Positions 39,001 to 51,608 of a stretch of DNA of 64,000 nucleotides are shown here, piece by piece. The notes beneath the pieces are model-generated. The model was given only the letters and a program-made list of their open reading frames with translations, was not told the origin of the DNA and searched no databases. Origin of the DNA: Ochotona curzoniae (Eukaryota; Chordata; Mammalia; Lagomorpha; Ochotonidae); the NCBI RefSeq assembly GCF_017591425.1, contig NW_024467106.1:26960501-27024500 (forward strand). The letters are read 5' to 3'. The position numbers and the translations under genes are program-made. Position 1 is the stretch's first letter. Each line of letters starts with the position of its first letter.

Positions 39001-40164
39001 ACCTGTGCCCACATCAGAGTGGCAGCAGGTTGAATGGGTAGAAGGCTGGAGGAGACCATGGGGAGTGCATTTGATCCAATCTCTGCTCCATTTCGATAAG
39101 GAAACAATGCCATGGAGGAGCAGAACTGGACAGAACTCATTCTGTGAATCAGTGGCAGTTTGAGAGGGGCTTCTGAGAAGCTTCCAAGCAACCACTGTTT
39201 CGGCAGTCTTCCTGCTGCTGACTTTGTAGGTCTAGCATGTGTTAGCCACGTTGTTGCTTATGGGCTATCTTGTTCTCCCTTTAAATGCCACTGGCTGGTG
39301 TCTAGTTTTATCTGGGCCATATTTCTCGGGATGTAAGCCTGCTTCTGCATTGAGTAACACCAATTACCACAAACACCCTCGTGCATTGAAAACACTTGAA
39401 ATGACCAACTAATGAGGACATTAAGTATATTTTCTTGTTAGCAAGTTTGCAGCTCCAAAGCCAAGCTGAGTATCTATATATACACTTGTATCGCTAAACG
39501 AAAAGCAACTGTAGGGCAGAGAACTGCAGCATTTCAAGGAGAAACAAATCAAATGTGACATGTTTTGACTGCAGTGATGTTCAAGGATCAGAACTCATTT
39601 CTGAGGGAGAGAAGTTTGGCCCAGAGGAGAAGTGGGGGTCCCAGGGCCAGGAACGCTTCCCAAGGAGCTCTCTTTCTGGCCTCTCTAATATTCAGTCCTT
39701 CTGGAACTTGGACTGAAACCCTTCTTTTCCCCACAAATGGGGAGGAAACTGCACTGATTCACAAAGACTGAAGTACACCACACTTCAAGCATTCTCTGTT
39801 GTTAGTCTGATTCACTGGAGTTAACCAGTGCTGCTAAAAAATTGTGTTCATCAGATCGACTCTTGGGCATAAGCCTGGGAGGGCAGATTCTGACTTCAAG
39901 TGGGGTAAAATGTGGATGCCCACTAAAATGTTAATGTTGGTTATCCTGGCAAATAGGATCAGAAAAGGAAGAGAAACTTTTTAGTTTTCATTATTACTTC
40001 TAAATGGCTTACCTGCTTAAAAAAAAAAGCCTAATGGATATTACCATTATTGTAATTGTATTAAAACATAATAAAGCTTCTATCTACCAAAAAATACAGT
40101 AAATTGACATCAGGACATATAGCACTATGATGAAAAAGAAGTTTGTGGGAGTTCTTCAAAGAGT

Positions 40165-40483
40165 TGATACTTTGAACAGGCATTTGGCCTAGCGGTTCAT
40201 CTTCCAGTTGGGATGCCGTCATCTCATGTTGGAGATGGGTTTACATCTAGACTTTGGTTCCCTAGTCCAAGCTTCCTACTAATGCAGACCTCATGGAAGG
40301 CTACAGGTGCTGGGTGGAGTGGCCTGGCCTCTACTACTTCCATAAGAGATCTGAACTGAGTTTCCAGCTCTTCGCTTCAGCCTGGGCCAGTTTGGACCAT
40401 TTTAAACACTTGGAAAGTCAATTAGTGCATGGGAGTTTTCCCTATCTGTCTGTTTCTTTGCTTCTCTGAAGAAAAAAAAAAGT
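40165..40483 (+). mobile_element. C-type SINE (diverged)
   Basis: tgaacaggcatttggcctagc ... atgccgtcatctcatgttgg ... ctttgcttctctgaagaaaa. Confidence 0.75.
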
Positions 40484-40619
40484 TCATGGAAAAGATGCAG
40501 TTACAATAAATATCTATTTGGTATAAAAAACATCCACACATAGTTTTTTTTTCTATTTTCTATTTTTTTGTGATACAAATTTTCCAAGAACTTTTTGATT
40601 TGAAAATGCCTCTGATTGT

Positions 40620-40760
40620 CTTGAGTGATGAGGGCTGAATTTGTTCTAGCTCTGCTACTAACCTTAGGCAAACCTGGTAGTCCCTCTAAGCTTTAATTTT
40701 CTCTTAATTTGGATTAGATGCTCTCAAGGTCACCTCCGCTTCTATGAACTTGTAGATATA
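40620..40760 (+). repeat. MIR-like fragment
   Basis: ctagctctgctactaacctt ... ctctaagctttaattttctc fits MIR. Confidence 0.6.
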
Positions 40761-40884
40761 AAAACTTTCAGGGAAAAGTATTATGAAAATTCAATTTCTG
40801 TGAATGCCACTTAAAAATGATACAAAATTATAAAACATATCATACAAAGCTGGGGGCTTGAGTGAACTTATGTAAGATCTATCC

Positions 40885-41214
40885 AGGCTGGTGCAGTAGC
40901 TTAACAGGTAGTCCTCTGCATTGCAGTGCCAGCATTCCATCTGGGAGCTAGTTCTAGTCCTGAATGCTCCATTTCTGATCCAGCTTTCTGCTTATGGCTT
41001 GTAAAAGCAGCAGAGAGTGGCTCAAGTTCTTGGGCCCTGCACCCACGTAGGAGACCCATAAGAAGCTCCTGGCTCCTGGCTTCAGATTGGCTCATGCCTG
41101 GCCATTGCAGCCATTTGGAGAGGGAACCAGCGGATGGAAGATTCTCTCTCTCTCTCTGTCTCTTTTTCTCTCGGTAAACCTACCTTTCAAATAAAAATAA
41201 ATAAATATTTTTAA
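40885..41214 (+). mobile_element. C-type SINE, near full length
   Basis: ccaggctggtgcagtagctt ... acccacgtaggagaccc ... aaataaaaataaataaat. Confidence 0.9.
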
Positions 41215-41350
41215 GAGAAAGATCTATATGCTGATGCCTAGCTCTAGGTAGGGATTCAATGAGTTCATTTTATGTCTTCATATTTTGATCAAGAACAAAG
41301 CACATTCAATCTTGTTAAATAACGGGTTACTTAACCACATACATTCTCCT

Positions 41351-41420
41351 CTCTGTCTCTATCTATCTATATATGTAGATAGATGTAGATATGTAAACAT
41401 ATACATATATGCACACATAC
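41351..41420 (+). repeat. TATC/GATA-type simple repeat
   Basis: ctctatctatctatatatg with following agatagatgtagatatg units, a degenerate tetranucleotide tract. Confidence 0.65.
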
Positions 41421-41929
41421 TTCTGCATGTGTATAAGAACTCATATTTACCTTGGAATCATAAAATCTCAAGAGTTATAAAGGACTACACATCACCCAAG
41501 GAAACCTCTCCTCTTTTGAGCAATCCTGTTACTACTCATGTTGATGAACTCATACTTTCACAGCAGCTGGAGCAGACAAGATAGCGCCCCTTCAGGACAA
41601 ACTAGAAGAGGTCTCTCTCCTTCTCCCCCTAGATCTGCTCTGGGGAACAGGTTCTTTTTACCAGAGGGTAAAAGAATGGCCTCATCCCACCAGATTGTCC
41701 CCTTTCTGATTTACATATTTCCAAGTCCTCCTGGCATCCTTTACAAGTTTCTAGCAACAGTGTCTAGGCTAGAGCGTCTGGCCCTCTTCAACCTCAACTT
41801 AAAATCTGACTTGATCTACAGTTGAAGTATGATCTGATAGGATAGAGCCTGGGACTGTTGACACCTCCGGTCTCATCCCATTCTGTATCGACTACCGTAA
41901 CTAAGGCAACTTAGCATCCCTCCCTCTGG

Positions 41930-42200
41930 CCACACACATACTTTGTTCGTTCATACTGAGAAATCCTGAAGAGCTTCTTAACATGATCTACTGGCAAGCC
42001 AAGGCCTTTCCTTTTAAATTCTAAATACCGAGCTTCACATTTATTTTTGTTAACTTTCTCTGTGACGGTTTCAGCCCTTCCTGTTCCAACCTGTCGAGAT
42101 CACTCTGAATGTTGATACTGACATCCATCATATTAGCGATCCCTCCCAGCTTTCTGTCATCTGCAAATGTGATCAGCATGCTCCTACGCCTTCATCCAAG
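41930..42200. repeat. Ancient CR1/L3-like LINE fragment
   Basis: Segments ctggcaagccaaggcctttc, cctgtcgagatcactctgaa and tctgtcatctgcaaatgtga resemble a pattern I know from vertebrate CR1/L3-type repeats. The family name is tentative. Confidence 0.4.
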
Positions 42201-42859
42201 TTTTCTGATGAAAACTCACTGTGTTTTTTTAAAAAAGTCTTTCCATTTACTTGATTTTGGTCCAATTTTTGATAATTTTGTAAAGCAATCTAAAAGCAGG
42301 AGAATCTGAGCTATGAAGTTGAATCTGATTCCAAAACAACACAATGAAAGTAAATACGTTTTGCAAAATTGAGCCAGGCCTCAATGTGACCCTCACTCTG
42401 GTCCGGTCAATGTGGTATTTTGGACAAAGCTAACAATTAAATTGGATAAATGTTTGTTGATGAGGATGATGATTCTGGACTCACAGACTGAATGGTACAG
42501 AGGCAAGCAAACACACTGGATTGATTTTTCAGTGTGGAGACAGTTCCCAGCTGGGACAACTCAAAGTGCCGGGAGGGTTTGCCATTGAATGACTAATTAG
42601 GCCAAGTCAACTGGTAATTGTATAATTTGGGGGGAAAAAGTCACTTTGGGAGCCCCGCTTCTCTGACTGACCATCAGGGGTGATTTCAAATGCTCTAGGA
42701 TAACGTCAGGTTGTGTGCTGGAGCTTTACTCCAAGCAGTACCTACATACGTGCTTAATTCAGGTGAATTGCACACATCAAAGCAAGGGGTGCTTTAGGGA
42801 GGGGGGTCTTCATTCCTGAGCATTTTTTTTCCCCACTGCCCACTGTCACTGAAACCACA

Positions 42860-43040
42860 GAGGCACTAAGGCTAGGCACTTAAGAGCACAGGCTTTGGGT
42901 CCAATTCACTTGGCTCCTAATTCTATTTCTAGAGTGTATTAGCTATATGACTTTGGGCAAAAGTCCATTAGCCTCTTCCAGTTTGAATTTCCGCATCTGT
43001 GGAGTGGACATCACCATGCCTACTTTAACAGTGTTGTTGC
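42860..43040 (+). repeat. MIR-like element, near complete
   Basis: gagcacaggctttgggtccaa ... tagctatatgactttgggca ... gtgttgttgcatagca, in MIR order. Confidence 0.75.
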
Positions 43041-43129
43041 ATAGCACTTGACTTGTCCTGTTTATATTCATTAGTATTGTCAACAATGACACAGTAAGAA
43101 AATCCGGCCAAGGACACAGCACACAGGGT

Positions 43130-43300
43130 ACTGTACTAAAGCTTTGACAGGTGTCATCATATTTAATCTTTACAAACAACTTCAGGAGGAAGATGTTATG
43201 ATTATTATTATGGTTACCCTGCAGCACAGATGAGGAAACTGAGGCATTGCACAGTTCCATCGGCTGGTTGAGGTCATCCAGCTTATCCTTGGTGGCACTA
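43130..43300 (+). repeat. MIR-like fragment
   Basis: cagatgaggaaactgaggca preceded by tttaatctttacaaacaac fits the MIR 3' part. Confidence 0.7.
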
Positions 43301-43948
43301 AGACTTTCACCCAGGCCTGCATGGTTCCAAAGCCTAAACTCTCAACAGCGGCATTATTTTGTGACACTATTATTTGCGATTTGAATGCCGTGAAGAGATT
43401 TGCGATAACTACACTTGTAATCAGGGTAAGAGTCCTCAACCTTTGGCACTAAAGGCTCTGCCATGCTTCTCGTATGAGTCTGTGATCAGGTGCGGAGGAG
43501 GCTTCAGAGCCTGTAATGAGGGTGAGGATGAGGGAAAGAGACTCACAGCAGGGACACCAATCATTTCTGTCAACTCTGCCACCCAGGAAGAGGGCCCATA
43601 GCAAAGACACACTTGCACCCTTTGCCAGCCATTCAGCCATAAGCTGCAAATGCTGATGAAAATTGGGAAGGGTGATGTGGCAGTAGCTGCTAGGTCCAAT
43701 CAATCCACCGGGGATCCCCAAACTGCGGTCATTTATCTGTAAGTCATGTGTTTAAGTTGTCTTCCAGGGGGAATAATGGTTCCTACAGTTCTTGGCTATT
43801 TTAAGCAGTAAATGAGACACTGTACCACAGTGTCTAGCGAGTAGGAATTGCTCAGGAATTGTTAACTTTTTCTCTTCCCTTACCTCCTCAGTAAGATCCC
43901 ATTTTACTAGAAGTTTGCTCTTTTAAATCCTTTCGAAAACTGCCTTAT

Positions 43949-44266
43949 GGGGCTGGCACTGTGACATATCATATTAATTCTCCACCTGCAGCAGCGGCAT
44001 CCCATATGGGTGCCAGTTTATATCCTGGTTGCTCCACTTTTGATCCAGCTTTCTATTAATGACCTGGGAAAGCAGCATAGGATGGTCCAAGTTCTTGAGC
44101 TCCTGCATCCATGTGGCAGCCCCAGTAGGGACTCTTACATTCCTAGCTTCATACCAGCTCACCACCAGCCATTACAGCTATTTTGGGGAAGTAAGCCAGG
44201 AGCTAGATCTCATCTGTCCTTCTCTAATTCTGCCTTTCAAATAAAAATAAATAAATATTTTTAAGG
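43949..44266 (+). mobile_element. C-type SINE with 11-bp target-site duplication
   Basis: gggctggcactgtgacatatc ... ataaataaatatttttaagg, flanked by AAACTGCCTTA at 43937-43947 and 44267-44277. Confidence 0.92.
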
Positions 44267-45112
44267 AAACTGCCTTACAGTAACATTTACATATACTTTC
44301 TCAGAAAATCCTTTCTCTCATGGCTCCCCTTTGTGGTGTCCATATTTGGGGACGATATGTAGAGTTCACATGGCTGGGATTTTATGATATATCCCATGGG
44401 AAATTAAAATGTCCATATGTTTTGGTTGACTTAAGTCACAACACTGGTAATCATTTATGGTTTTCAGAAAGTTGTCATCACTCGTGTGTGACTGATGTTC
44501 AGAGCACCCCTCTGGGGTTAAGTATTGTAATCATCTCCACTGTAGGGATGAGAAAGCCAAGAGCAGGAGCCAAGAGACACAGGCAGGAAGCAGCAGAGGC
44601 GGCGTTCCATCCCAGTCCTGACACCTCCTGATGCTTAGGCCAGAGCTCGCTCCTCTCCATCAACGGTCTAATCCCTTTGAGTAAGCAGCAGGTCAACCAA
44701 TGCCGATGCAATTGGGGAAACTGCTTAAGGATAACTTGAAGCTTGCCCAGACGATTTGATCACAATATGAAACCAAAACAAAACAAAACGAACAGTAGTC
44801 ACTTGGTCTAGACCATACAGAAGACCATCAATTGCAGTTCACCTGTGCAGATTTTCATTAGCCCAAACACCCGGAAACCTGCAACAACGGGTACGACAGG
44901 TGCAGCTCTGTCAGGGTCATTTGTTAAGGCATTTAGAGATCCAAGAAAGTAACAATTATTTGGTGCAGTGGAGACACTGCATTGCTAAATGAAGGGAGAA
45001 ATATGGAACAGGTATGAAAACTCTCTAGCAAACTCATTCAGTCCAGGAGTATTACTAGTATCCCACACAGAGTACAGTCACTCATTTAAAGGCAGGATGT
45101 AGCTATACTTAC

Positions 45113-45285
45113 TCTGGAATAATCAAGATCTCTGGGTGTTGAGTCTGTTAAAGCTCGGACAAGGGCATTCATCATACAGATGGGAGGAGAAGGTGGACAG
45201 GGTTGAGAAGGTTCCTGCTGTAATGGGCTCTTTGGTTTGGATGGCAGCCGACCTCTTCTCCCTTTTAGACTATCTGTCCGCACAA
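45113..45285 (-). CDS. NR4A3: NR4A3 coding exon 5: C-terminal extension of the DBD and hinge
   Basis: This 173-bp exon completes V373 and encodes residues 374-430 ([19 protein letters not shown]... to ...RDLDYSR). The RGRLP segment at 383-387 is the A-box-type extension that lets NR4A proteins contact the AA in front of the AGGTCA half-site as monomers. The remainder is a Pro/Ser-rich hinge leading into helix 1 of the ligand-binding-type domain. The acceptor is CATCAG|TT and the donor is AGA|GTAAGT. Read-through of this donor adds only eight codons before a stop. Confidence 0.97.
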
Positions 45286-45729
45286 CTGATGCAGAGAGAG
45301 ACACAGAGAGAAAAAGAACCTCAAAGATCATGTTATCAATAGCCATGAATCACAAACAGGAATCCAAACACATTATAGTGGAGCAGCCATTCATGAGCCC
45401 AATCAGGTCACAGTGGTGGTGTTTAGAATGAGCTGAAGCAAGCAAAGTGGAAGCCACTCCAGGCTTGTGTTTGGTAATGAATTAGCACTGAAAGCCCGCT
45501 TCTTAAGTAGAAAGAAGATGGGTGTACATTAGCTCTCTATTGACTTTTGAGAAATGGAAATAAGCAGTCCTCACTTTTTTTTTTTTAAGCCTAAAAATAT
45601 GCCACAAGAACAAAATGCTAGAAAAGAGAAACTTGGAAATTCACCACCCCAACGTAAATATTAGCATCCTTTTCAGCAGTATCTGAGAATATGTATAAGA
45701 AAGCTGGAATTAAAATATTATCTTCATAC
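45286..45729 (-). other. NR4A3: NR4A3 intron 4
   Basis: A 444-bp intron with GTATGA donor and CATCAG acceptor. It contains no repeat apart from a short poly-T near 45577. Confidence 0.9.
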
Positions 45730-45859
45730 CTTCTTTAACCATCCCGACACTGAGACACTTCTGAAAACGACAGTACTGACATCGGTTTCGACGTCTCTTG
45801 TCTACGGGGCAGTTTTTATTTGCGAGGCAAACATATTTTGCATTTTTTTGCACTGTTCT
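45730..45859 (-). CDS. NR4A3: NR4A3 coding exon 4: second zinc finger
   Basis: This 130-bp exon encodes residues 330-372 plus one base. It begins [11 protein letters not shown] directly after TTTTCACAG| and ends VGMVKE-G|GTATGA. Zinc ligands are C340, C346, C356 and C359, with the basic [15 protein letters not shown] helix region that completes the DNA-binding domain. The sequence is essentially invariant in the NR4A family, as expected for NBRE binding. Intron 4 behind it is only 444 bp. Confidence 0.97.
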
Positions 45860-48845
45860 CTGTGAAAATATAATACCGAGATAGTCAACTAACAGTTTCT
45901 GGAAAGAGGTAGGACCTGACAAAATGTATTTTAATTACAATGTGAAAAGCGACAGCACTATTCGTATAATTAGATAAATTTAATTTCCTAACACGCTAGC
46001 CTGCAGGAAAAACAATTTTATTAGTGTTAGCTGCTGACAATGAAAATCATCTTGGATTGTTCTGAAGCGAGTCCCAGGAGACACCCAACTCTGAATGATA
46101 AAATCCTATCTGAAATTACCAGGTCAACATAGCATATCTTGGAGGATTAGATTATCTTCACTTTTAATATCCCTTTGGGAACAATTTTCCACTTGTTCTA
46201 CTCCCCTGATTATTGCTGACCTTATTAAAATAAAATCAAAATTATCTGGGATGTACTGTGTATGCTATCACTTTTGTAAGTCCAATATCGCAATAACTGG
46301 CTTTGTCACCCAATAGAGACAAAAATCATCAAAAAGCAAAATTGAGATTTGCCCAGGTACAACATACAGGAAATCATATGTTTATGTCAAATGAAATTCA
46401 CTTTACCAGCCTGCTCAGTTTTTCTTAAGGAATACATATGATAAACTGGCCACTTCTGATTTTTAAAAGAAAAATCTTGAATTGGCTATTGAAACTCTTT
46501 ATCACATCCAAGAAAGGATGAAATTAAAAGCCTAGATTTAAAAAGAGTGAGAGAAAGAGACATGAGAATCATATATTTTTAGTGAAAAACCCATTACTAG
46601 GTCATTTCATAAATGACTACTGACAGCAAAATAGCCATATGTGGAAGACATTTGGGCTTTGATATAAAAGTAATGTTGTATTTTTCAGGATCACATATAA
46701 TTTTGAAATGACACATGGAGAAATAATTAAGCATATTTTATGTTCCGGATGTGAAAGAATGCTTGCCTTTTAAACTGAAAATATTTATGCCAATGGCTAG
46801 ATTTCGCCACTTGGAATGAAATTTTTCATAACTATATTTGGTAAGCCTAGGCTGCACTAAGAAAAAAAAAAGGTTCAGGTAATAGGTTCTATTTCACCTG
46901 CAATTTTTCTCCCAGTCACCTGCAAGCATCTTTCACCCAAACATCTTCCAGTGTCTCTTTAGGGATTAACTTCTAAATAGCTGACCTGAAATTTAGCAAA
47001 GCCACCCTATCTCTCTCAAACAAACCTTCTCCGTGGGAAACACAGCTCCCTACCACAAAAGCACTTCTGGATTTCCAGTATTTCCAGCTCAGCCGTATGA
47101 AAGGAGCCGAGACTCCTGTCTCCCGAATGAAGTTGTCTTGGGGTACGTGTCGTTCGGGTCTAACACTGGTTCTTGCTAGCCTTCTCCAGGCTGTATGCCA
47201 GGCTCCGTGCTGGTGGCACGTGTTTCCCACAACCCTGTAGGCTTGCTCCTACGGATGTGTGCCTGTGTGGGGTGACGCAAGGCAGGGCTCATCACAGCAG
47301 TCCCTGAGCTCCCATCATTCACTGCACTTCACGTTGAAAGAATTCAATTTAACGGTGGAAAACCTCTGGGTTTAATAAACAGATCCGTGGGGTGGTTCTC
47401 TCCTGTTCTGCCTGCCCCCTCCACCTTTTCAAGTATAGATTTGTTTTCAAGGCATTGCCGCAGTAAAAGGGAGCTGTTTGGAACGCTTGATGGATGTTTC
47501 TAGATGTATTCTCATGCTGGACCTGGGTCACTTTCCGCTAACTCGGGCCCCATGACTGTGGGTTACTTGTGATCCTCTTGTCCTCTTGACTGTTTTTTTT
47601 TTTCTTTCTTTTCCACCTTGCTGCTGCCCGTTTCACTGCCTTTGCGCATTCCCAAAATGCAGACACTGGAAAGCAGTGCTCTGCTAAAGCTTGAGCCATT
47701 GGGACAGGGATGACAGATAAACCAAATGACAAAATTAAAAAAAAAAAAAAAAGCTAAGGTTGTGCACTTAAAACATCATCATTCATGGTACCTGCAGGGC
47801 GCTTAACATATTGCAAAGCCTTCCCACAAGCTCTTTCCCACTTATCTGCAGAATTCAATTAATAACATGATTGCCATCCCAGTCCAAAAACAACTATGTC
47901 TGGTAGTATGTATACTCATCCATAAACATGTGCATTTTAATAAATGCTTCCTAGTTTTCATTTAATAATGAGCTGTTGTTTCATGACTTTAAAAACATGA
48001 TAGAGTGCTTTCATTTATTTAAAAATCTCATTTGGTACAGCCCTTCTCTGAGTTGTTGTCATTGACAGGAAAGGAAGGCCCACAAAGTGATGTCATGCCC
48101 AATGTCATACAATTGGCAGTGACAACTGGGGCACTGCTTCTATTTGAGTCTTCTGATTCTCACTGCAACATGCTACCAGATAAATCCTATTGGTTTCCCA
48201 AAAACCTAGTCAGCCAGTTGGCATTCTGCTCTTCCCCTCCCTCGCCTCTACCTGGCACTGGACACTCAGGAGTCACTTGGGTGAGTCTGCAAAGAGTTGA
48301 AGAAATGACTGGAGGGGAGGGGAGGGGGGGACAGAAGTACCAGAAGCCTGGGAGTCAAAGCCCAAGATACTGCAGCAAGAGAAAACCTCCCTGCTGAGCC
48401 CCCGCCACCAAGCACTGGAAAAAGGAGGGGCCTGCTGGGTCCTTGTGTGCAGCCAAGTGCTGGCTTAAAGCCTGCCCAAGACTTCACCACTCTAGGGTTC
48501 AGTTCCTCAGAGGTAAAATTCAAGGGTACTTCAGAAAGTTCTGGAAAAATAGAACTAAGGCCCATGACCCTTATGCTGCAACATCCGCCTTTAAATCTGA
48601 GAGGAACAAGGTCTGCACTTGACACCTCGTGTGGGTGGGATGGACACGGGTGTGTGAGTAGGGGAGTTCTTGGAGGGCAGAATGGACCAGTGACACCTAA
48701 ACTCCAGCTCCTAGTTTCCAAGGAGGCAGCCATCCCAAAATGTACCCCACCAGTGGCTCCTGTCTATTCCAGGGTGAATTACTGTGGGAAGAGCATGCCC
48801 TCTGGGATCACACACAGTGAGTTAGCATCCTGCCTCCCTGTCTCT

Positions 48846-48889
<44 letters not shown>

Positions 48890-49368
48890 AATGAATGAAT
48901 GAATGAATGAATGAATGAATGAATTTTGGACAGTGGATCCATCATTCTGAGCCTTCCAATGAAATAAAGACAACTACCTTCAAGCATGGCTAACAAAACT
49001 AGCTCACCAGCACCCCAAAGCCAGTGTTAGGACTGTCTGAGTCTAGAATAGTAGCGTTTCCTGCAAAGATGAAAGCAGGCATACAGGTGTGCTGCACACA
49101 GGACAGACAAGAAATGCAATGAGGTTTTGCATCGTGGAAGTCAGAAATTCTGTTGAGAATCAATGGAAAGCTCTCCTAGGTCCTGCCTACCGCCTGATAA
49201 AAGTAGCTTAAGAAGGTACCAGGAAGGGCCACAGGCTCTGAAACCCTTAAGGTGAAGCTTCTCACACCTAAGGCTGAGGTCGCTCCTGCACACACACTCA
49301 CATCCTCCTGAGGGCTGGCTGCTGTTCGGGGGCGGGGATGGGAGAAGGGGCGGGGCGGCACTGCTCAC
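45860..49368 (-). other. NR4A3: NR4A3 intron 3
   Basis: This 3.5-kb intron is free of recognisable lagomorph SINEs. It contains the (GA)n(GAAT)n array at 48851-48922 and a poly-A/T tract near 47738. Nothing else is identified. Confidence 0.7.
48851..48922 (+). repeat. Compound (GA)n(GAAT)n microsatellite in intron 3
   Basis: About 17 GA units run directly into about nine GAAT units. Confidence 0.95.
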
Positions 49369-50330
49369 CTTGAAGAAGCCCTTGCAACCTTCGCAGGTGC
49401 GCACGCCATAGTGCTGGCAGGCGGCATTGTCCCCGCACACGGCGCACGTGCCCTCGCCCGACGATGAGCTCCGCGTGGGTGGCGACGGCAGGCTGGGGCT
49501 CTCTCCCAGCAGGCCAGACGCGGTGGGGGAGGCCGTGATGCCCAGCGGCGGGAAGGGCAGCGCGGTCGCCCTCTTGGCCAGCGGCAGCCCGTACGGGTGG
49601 CCCTCGAGCGCGGCAGTCTGGCTGCCCGCGGCGGCCGAGGCTCCCAGAGGCAGGCTGAGCGCGGCGGCGGCCGTCGGGTCGTAGCCCAGGTGGTGACCGC
49701 CGGCCGGGCTGGGTGCGGGCGGGTGCGGCGGCGAGGGCTTGAAATGGAAGAGTGGGAAGCGGGCGCCGGTCACCGTGGGCACCGCCTTCATGGGCGGGTC
49801 CAGCAGCGGGCCGGGCGCGATGCAGCCCGGCGCCGACGGCAGCGCGTCGTCCCACATCGCCCCGGTCTGCGGGGGGAAGCCCGGCGTGGTGGGGGTGGAC
49901 GGCGGGGATTGTTTGAAGTACATGGAAGTACTGGGCAGCACCTCGTCTTCCGGGCCAGAGGCGGGAGGAAGAGACGGCTGCTGCTGCGGCTGCGGCTGCG
50001 GCGGCTGCGGCTGCTGCTGGTGATGATGATGGTGATGGTGGTGGTGATGGTGATGGTGGTGGTAGCCGTGTGCGCGCCCCTCCTCCATCTTGATCAAGGG
50101 CCGCGGTCCAGATGGCTGCATTTGGTACAGGCAGGAAGGTTTGAGGTCGTAACTGCTGGAGTAGCCCTCCATAAAGGTACTGAAGCTGGGCAGGGACGTG
50201 GTGGCCGTGGCCGTGATCTCGGCGCCACCGAGCTCCATGGTCAGCTTGGCGTAGTCTGGGTTCATGATCTCCGTGGCGTACTCAGAGCCGTACGTCTGCG
50301 CGGCATAACTGGAACCTGGAGGCGAAGGGC
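49318..50330. promoter_or_regulatory. CpG island over coding exon 3
   Basis: The whole of exon 3 is CpG-dense, separated from the main island by the CpG-poor intron 2. Intragenic CpG-rich first coding exons are typical of NR4A genes. It also explains the long open frames on the opposite strand. Confidence 0.6.
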
Positions 50331-50355
50331 TATACTGGGCTTGCACACAGGGCAT
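49369..50355 (-). CDS. NR4A3: NR4A3 coding exon 3: start codon, AF-1 region and first zinc finger
   Basis: This exon encodes residues 1-329. It starts two bases after an acceptor (CACTGCAG|AT-ATG, exon edge 50357) with [14 protein letters not shown], the conserved NR4A3 N terminus. Residues 1-303 are the low-complexity activation region. They include a run of 14 histidines at 99-112, followed by a Gln/Pro stretch at 113-127, then Pro/Ser/Ala-rich sequence with the SPPHPP and GGHHLGYDP motifs. Zinc finger 1 is at 304-324 with ligands C304, C307, C321 and C324. The P-box CEGCKG reads half-site DNA. The exon ends at FFK with the phase-0 donor AAG|GTGAGC. The region is CpG-rich. The Q/P stretch and an inserted PSGP near residue 81 appear longer than I remember in human. 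Confidence 0.97.
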
Positions 50356-51608
50356 ATCTGCAGTGACAGGGAGAAGGGTCTTTCAGACGCTAGGTCAGGA
50401 CACCATCCGACCTCACCCTTTCCTTCATTAACTGCCGATGCTGGATCTATTGCTCTGGGATCTGGGAAAAAGAGAGGAAGCCGCATCCTCTCCCCCTCCC
50501 GGGAGCAGACTGGAGGCTTCTCACTTTACTCATTTCCTCCCTGGGAAGAAAGCTGAATCCCTGACCCACAAACCCAGCTTCCGCAGGGGAACCTGCCCTG
50601 CCTTTCACCAGATCTGGGATCCCTGATGTCTCCCTCTCAGACACTCAGTAGTGTCTTTCGAGATTTGCTCGGAATCCTCTGAAACTAGAGAGCCCTAGCT
50701 GAAGGGACAAAGAGAGAGGCACCAATGAATGCTCCGTTGCTTTATTTTTGGGAGTGGTGTGGGGAAAAGGCTGTTGGGTCCTCCATATCACACACACTGA
50801 TTTGCGAACCTAGGAGCTTAAAAAAAGTGTCCTACGTGGGACTTGCTGGCCCAGAGGGAGTTGGTGACATTCTAACATTTTATGTGTGCCAAGTGATGCT
50901 GCCCACACACGTGTGGTTGCCGTGTCCCACCCACTCCCACTTCTACAAACAGGCCTAGCAGCCCGCACAAAGTGGACCCCTGTGGCTGACTACAGCCAGC
51001 TAGGTGGTGAGGTGGGAACACAGGCCCAGGGAAATGAACTTGGGGGTGTTTGCACCATCTGCAAGGAAAAAGATCAGCAGCTGCAAAGAAACACCCACCA
51101 AAGCAGCTCTCTGCTTTATCATATATATATATATATACATATATATATGATACATGTACACATATAGTCTCCGACTAATGAAACTATTGAACAACAGGGG
51201 ACGGCAACCACAATAGGCAAGTGAATCTAGGTATTTTCTCATGACAGAAGATTGAGCTCCCTGGAAAAGAAGGAGGCTGTTTCTGTGCAAACTTGGTTTC
51301 CTTGCCTGGATGACTACACCGAGCCCCCTCGCAGCTATGGGTGTCCAGGATGCTTGCCACTTCCTAAGAGGTTGGACTCCCCGCTGAGAGCATCCTGAGA
51401 GGTCTATTGGATGACTTAACCAATTATTTCCCTTCCAGTGTGGTTAGGAGGCAGTCCAGGGTACCAGGGGGGCCAGTTTCTGGGGGTTGGTTCTTCTGAG
51501 TGAGAGGAAAAGCAGGTGCTTAACGTCTGTGTTGGAGCGCATGGGATCCAGGGCGTGACTAATCCACCAAGCGAGTGCTTCACATTTCCTTTGGCATCTT
51601 TCTCTTAC

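Larger units (their letters stand above)
34510..45112 (-). other. NR4A3: NR4A3 intron 5
   Basis: A 10.6-kb intron. It carries four C-SINEs (36748, 40165, 40885, 43949), several MIR and MER5A-like fragments, a tetranucleotide tract near 41351 and an ancient CR1/L3-like fragment near 41930-42200. I see no additional exon. Confidence 0.8.

Noticed and set aside
48779..48996. ORFs with Ser-Leu and Ile-His-Ser-Phe repeats
   Set aside because: They are translations of the (GA)n(GAAT)n microsatellite.
49597..50556. A 319-codon plus-strand ORF opposite NR4A3 exon 3
   Set aside because: It is the antisense shadow of a GC-rich coding exon. Its Arg/Gly-rich product and Val/Met repeat mirror the His codons on the other strand.
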